The translations under genes and the position numbers were made by a program. The notes below the pieces were generated by a model, which did no database searches, was not told the DNA's origin, and saw only the letters and a list, made by a program, of their open reading frames with translations. From Streptomyces sp. SirexAA-E (GTDB lineage: Bacteria; Actinomycetota; Actinomycetes; Streptomycetales; Streptomycetaceae), in contig NC_015953.1 of NCBI RefSeq assembly GCF_000177195.2, positions 6,262,001-6,326,000 on the forward strand: a stretch of 64,000 nt of DNA, written 5' to 3'. This document shows positions 48,587 to 64,000 of this stretch, one piece after another; within the stretch, counting starts at the first letter, position 1; each line of letters opens with the position of its first letter.

Positions 48587-51500
48587 TGGAAGACCCGGCC
48601 ACGGCCGACAAGCTCCGTGACTACCTGAAGCGGGCCACGACCGAGCTGGAGCGCAGCCGTCGCCGCGTACGGGAGCTGGAGGAGCAGGACCACGAACCCA
48701 TCGCCGTCATCGGCATGGGCTGCCGCTACCCCGGTGGGATACGCACCCCCGAGGACCTGTGGCGCGTCGTCGACGAAGGCGTCGACGTCGTCTCCGACTT
48801 CCCCACCGACCGGGGCTGGGACGTCGACGCCCTCTACGACCCCGAGCCCGGGGCCCCCGGCAAGACGTACGTGCGCCACGGCGGGTTCCTGTACGACGCC
48901 GCCGAGTGCGACCCCGCCTTCTTCGGCATCAGCCCCAAGGACGCGCCCGGCACCGACCCCCAGCAGCGCATGCTGCTGGAGGTCACCTGGGAGGCCTTCG
49001 AGCGGGCCGGCATCGACCCCGCGGCCGTGAAGGGCACACCGACCGGTGTCTTCGTCGGCCTGATGCACCACGACTACCTCGGCGGCACCATCTCCGGCAG
49101 CATCGTCTCCGGCCGGATCGCCTACACCCTCGGACTGGAGGGCCCGGCGGTCACCATGGACACCGCCTGCTCCTCCTCCCTGGTCGCCCTCCACTCGGCG
49201 GTCCAGTCACTGCGCAGGGGGGAGTGCTCCCTCGCGCTGGCGGGCGGGGCCGCCGTCATGGCCAGCCCGGAGATGTTCGTCGAGTTCAGCGAGCGCCGCG
49301 CCCTGTCGCCCGACGGCCGCTGCCACTCCTTCTCCGACGACGCGGCCGGCGCCGCCTGGGCCGAGGGCGCGGGCATGCTCCTGGTCGAGCGGCTGTCCGA
49401 CGCCCGCCGCAACGGCCACAAGGTGCTCGCCGTCGTCCGCGGCAGCGCCGTCAACCAGGACGGCGCCTCCAACGGCCTGACCGCGCCCAGCGGTCCGGCC
49501 CAGGTGCGCGTCATCCAGCAGGCGCTCGCCGACGCCCAGCTGGCCCCGCACCACATCGACGCGGTGGAGGCCCACGGCACCGGCACCACCCTCGGCGACC
49601 CCATCGAGGCCCAGGCCGTCATCGCCGCCTACGGGCAGGACCGCCCCGAGGGCCGGCCGCTGTGGCTGGGCTCCATCAAGTCCAACATGGGCCACGCCCA
49701 GGCCGCCGCCGGAGTCGGCGCCGTCATCAAGATGGTCATGGCGATGCGCCACGGCACCCTCCCCAGGACCCTGCACGTCGGCACCCCCACCACCGCCGTC
49801 GACTGGAGCGCGGGCGACGTCGAACTGCTCACCGAGCCCCGCCCCTGGGGCGGCGACGGACGGCCGCGCCGCGCCGGCATCTCCTCCTTCGGCATCTCCG
49901 GCACCAACGCGCACACCATCGTGGAGGAGGCACCGCCCGTCGAGACCGACGCGAGCACCCCCCACCGCGCCGAACTGCCCGTCGTGCCCTGGCTGCTCTC
50001 CGGCAAGGGAGCCGACGCCGTACAGCGGCAGGCGGAGGGTCTGCTGTCGGCCGCCGGAGACCTCGACCCGTACGACGTCGGCCACTCGCTGGCCACCACC
50101 CGCTCCCTGTTCACCCACCGTGCCGCCGTCACCGGACGCGACCGGGACGAACTGCTGGCCGCCCTGCGCGAGGTCGCCGACGGCACCCGTACGCCCGTCG
50201 TGGCCCCCGAACCCGGCCGCCTCGCCGTGCTCTTCTCCGGACAGGGTTCGCAGCGCCCCGGCATGGGCCGCACCCTGCACGCCGCCTTCCCGGTGTTCGC
50301 CGCCGCCTTCGACGAGATCTGCGCCGCCTTCGACACCCACCTCGACCGGCCGCTGCGCGACGTGATGTTCGACGAGGACGCCGACGGCGCCGACGCGCCG
50401 CTGCACCGCACCGTGTACACCCAGGCGGCCCTGTTCACCTTCGAGTGCGCCCTCTACCGGCTGCTGGAGCACTGGGGCGTCCGCCCCGACCTGCTCGCCG
50501 GGCACTCCATCGGTGAGATCGTCGCCGCCCACGTCGCCGGAGTGCTGGACCTCGCCGACGCGGTCACCCTGGTCGCCGCCCGCGGCCGCCTCATGCAGGA
50601 CCTGCCGGCCGGGGGCGCGATGGTGTCCCTGCGCGCCACCGAGGCCGACGTCACCGCGCTCCTCACCGACGGCGTCGACATCGCCGCCGTCAACGGCGCG
50701 CGGTCCGTGGTCGTCTCCGGCGACGAGGAGGCCGTCCTCGCCGTCGCCGCCCAGGCCGAGAAGAGCACCCGGCTGAAGGTGTCGCACGCCTTCCACTCGC
50801 ACCGCATGGACCCCATGCTCGAACCCTTCCGCGAGGTGCTGGCCGGTCTCACCTTCCACGAGCCCACGCTCCCGGTCGTCTCCAACGTCACCGGCCGGAT
50901 CGCCGACGACCTGGCCGGGGCCGACTACTGGGTACGCCACGTCCGCGAGGCCGTCCGCTTCCACGACGGGGTCGGCACGCTCGCCGCCGAGGGCGCCACC
51001 CGCTTCCTGGAGATCGGCCCCGACTCGGTGCTCAGCACCATGGCGCAGGACGTGGTCCCCGACGCCATCGGCACCCAGCGGCGCGACCGCCCCGAGGACG
51101 AAGCCCTTGTCGACGCCCTCTGCCGCCTCCACCTCACCGGCACCGGCCCCGACTGGCGGACGGTCTTCGCCGGCGGACGCACCGTCGACCTGCCCACCTA
51201 CCCCTTCCGCCGGGACCGGCACTGGGAGGACGCCCCCATCCTCCAGGCCGAGCGGCAGGCCGGAGCCGGGTCCGGCGGCGACGCCGGCGATCCCTTCTGG
51301 GACCTGGTGCGCGAGCAGGACGTCAGCGCCGTCGCCGCCACCCTCGGCCTCGACGACGAACGCTCCGTCGCCGCCGTCGTACCCGCCCTCGCCACCTGGC
51401 ACGGCCGCCGCCGGGCGCACGCCGCGGCGGACGGGCTGCGTTACCGGGTCACCTGGGAACCGCTGGCTCCCTCCGCCACCCCGGCACGCGGCGGGAGCTG

Positions 51501-53343
51501 GCTGGCCGTCGTCCCCGAGTCCACCGCCGACGACCCGTGGACCCGCGCCGTCATCGAGGGCCTGAGGAGCCACGGGCTGGACATCGACACCCTGACCGTG
51601 CCGGACACCGCCGACCGCGCCGCACTGGCCGCCGCGCTCACCGACCGGGCCCCGGCCGACGGCATCCTCCACCTGCCCGCCCCGGCGACCCCGCCGGACG
51701 CCCTCGCCGCCCTCGTCCAGGCACTCGGGGACGCCGGTGCCGACGCCCCGCTGTGGTGCGTCACCCGGGACGCCGTCGCGCACGGAGCCGGCGCCACCGT
51801 CACCGGCTTCGCCCAGGCGGCGCTGTGGGGCCTCGGCCGGGTCGCCGCCCTGGAACACCCCGACCGGTGGGGCGGGCTCCTCGACCTGCCCGCCGAGGCA
51901 GGGCCGCGGACCGTGGCCCGCCTCGCCGCGCTGCTCGGCGACGCCGGCGGCGAGGACCAGATCGTGATCCGGGAATCCGGTGCCTACGGACGCCGTCTGG
52001 AGCACGCCCCGGCCCGCGCGGGCGCCCCCTGGCAGCCGTCCGGCACCGTGCTCGTCACCGGCGCCACCGGCGCGGTCGGCGCGGCCGTCGCCCGCCGGCT
52101 CGCCGACGAGGGCGCCGACCACCTGCTGCTCGTCTCCCGGCGCGGCCCCGACGCGCCCGGCGCCGCCGACCTGGTCCGTGAACTCACCGCCACCGGGACC
52201 GGCGTCACCCTGGCCGCCTGCGACGTCGGCGACCGGTCCGCGGTGGCCGACCTGCTGGACTCCGTACCGGCGAAGCACCCCCTGACGGCCGTCGTGCACC
52301 TGGCAGGCGCCCTCGACGACGGCGTCCTGGACGCCCTGGACGCCGACCGGTTCGCCCGCGTCCTGGGGCCCAAGGCGGACGCCGCCCGCCACCTGCACGA
52401 ACTGACCACCGGATCGGACCTGTCGGCGTTCGTGCTGTTCTCCTCCCTGACCGCCACCGTCGGCGGCGCGGGCCAGGCCAACTACGCGGCCGCCAACGCC
52501 TACCTGGACGCTCTGGCCGAGCACCGCCGCGCGGCGGGACTGCCCGCCACCTCCGTGGCCTGGGGCCCCTGGGGCGGCGACGGCATGGCGGCGCACGACA
52601 CGGTGCGCGCCTCGGCCCGGGCGATGGGCATGTCCCTGCTCGACCCGGACACCGCCCTCACCGCGCTGCGCCGCGCCCTGGACGGCGGCGACACCACCGT
52701 CACCGTCGCCGACGTCGACTGGTCGGTGTTCGCCCCCGCGTTCACCGCGACCCGCCCCAGCCCCCTGCTGTCCGCACTGCCCGAGGCCCGGCGCACCACG
52801 AGCGGGCCGGACGGCGCGAACGCAGCCGACGGCTTCGCGGAGAAGCTCGCTCAACTCACCGGAGGGGAACGCGAGCGCGCTCTGCTGGACCTGGTCTGCG
52901 GCCAGGCGGCCACCGTCCTCGGCTACTCCGACGCCGGAGCCGTCGAAGCGGCGAGCGCCTTCCGCGACCTCGGTTTCGACTCGCTCACCTCCGTCGACCT
53001 GCGCAACCGGATCAGCGGTGCCGCCGGAGTACCGCTGCCGGCCACGCTCATCTTCGACTACGCCACCCCCGCCGCCCTCGCCAAATACCTGGGCACCGAG
53101 CTCGCCGGCGCGGACACCTCCGTGGACGCCGTGGTCGCCGAGCTCGAACGGGTCGCCGCCCGGCTGGGCGACCTCACCGCCGAGGACCTGGAGCAGAGCC
53201 GGGTCACCACCCGCCTGCAGACCCTGCTCAACGACCTGGACAAGACCCTCGGCCAGGACACGGCGGCCGTCACCGGCCGCCTGGAAGAGGCCTCCGCCGA
53301 CGACGTCTTCGCGTTCATCGACAACGAACTCGGCTCGGCGTGA
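48586..53343 (+). CDS. Type I PKS: module 6 (ketoreducing, no DH)
   Basis: 1585-aa single-module synthase. ATG 48586 overlaps the previous stop and begins a docking helix (EDPATADKLRDYLKRATTE); the far longer open frame upstream is a shadow. Domains: KS (Cys195), AT (GHSIG Ser641, HAFH: malonyl), a linker containing ATWHGRRR in place of a DH, KR (TGATGAVG, LDD, Tyr1300: B-type), ACP (Ser1466), C-terminal docking domain ending DVFAFIDNELGSA. It leaves a hydroxyl and breaks the conjugation. The KS lacks about 16 residues between the HHDY-like and SIVSGR segments and has TDPQQR instead of MDPQQR, as does KS8. Confidence 0.92.
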
Positions 53344-53404
53344 CCCAGCACGGCACCCCGGCCCACCCGCAGTCCACCTCTTCGCACAGGAGTGGCGACA
53401 CCCG

Positions 53405-64000
<10,596 letters not shown>

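Overview
This is very GC-rich actinobacterial DNA with the codon usage, GTG starts and gene content of Streptomyces. About 60 kb of it is one biosynthetic gene cluster for a polyene macrolactam. The cluster has a vicenistatin-type beta-amino-acid starter cassette and modular type I polyketide synthases (PKS). It runs off the right edge of the window inside a PKS gene.

Layout. 231-4008: a small hypothetical protein and a four-gene glutamate-type ABC transporter, probably flanking chromosomal genes, closed by a 14-bp-stem hairpin at 4136-4178. 4283-5155 (+): a short-chain dehydrogenase. 5224-9381 (-): two tandem P450s, a 3Fe-4S ferredoxin and a decayed B12-dependent acyl-CoA mutase relic. 9737-18017 (+): a tightly packed starter operon of aminopeptidase, trans-acyltransferase, discrete ACP, two adenylating ligases, PLP decarboxylase, and small and large glutamate mutase subunits. 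18096-39544 (+): two bimodular PKS genes. 39742-42528 (-): a LAL-type LuxR regulator. 43175-64000 (+): three more PKS genes, the last one incomplete.

How the genes work together (inferred from the vicenistatin pathway). Glutamate mutase makes 3-methylaspartate. One ligase loads it on the free ACP and the PLP enzyme decarboxylates it there to 3-aminoisobutyryl-ACP. The second ligase caps the amine with an amino acid (alanine in vicenistatin). The trans-acyltransferase moves the capped unit to the N-terminal loading ACP of the first PKS, and the aminopeptidase removes the cap before macrolactam closure. Eight complete modules are visible. Modules 1-5 are KS-AT-DH-KR-ACP with AT signatures malonyl, malonyl, methylmalonyl, malonyl, malonyl. 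Module 6 is KS-AT-KR-ACP (malonyl). Module 7 is KS-AT-DH-KR-ACP (malonyl). Module 8 is KS-AT-DH-KR-ACP (methylmalonyl, with an altered DH motif). A ninth KS begins at the window edge. This predicts a conjugated pentaene next to the amino starter, then a hydroxyl, then further unsaturation. The P450s and the SDR are candidate tailoring enzymes. I do not assign a named product.

Regulation. Five promoters in the cluster share one architecture: two TAGGGG-like hexamers 10 bp apart, then a TAGNNT-like -10 box that starts 29-30 bp after the start of the second hexamer. They lie before the SDR, the P450 operon, the starter operon, the first PKS and the third PKS. The LAL regulator gene carries two TTA codons and the large mutase subunit gene one, suggesting bldA-dependent expression. 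A near-perfect 20-bp palindrome overlaps the -35 of the regulator's likely promoter. One KS domain (module 4) contains a ~550-bp block of foreign codon usage, a sign of PKS recombination.
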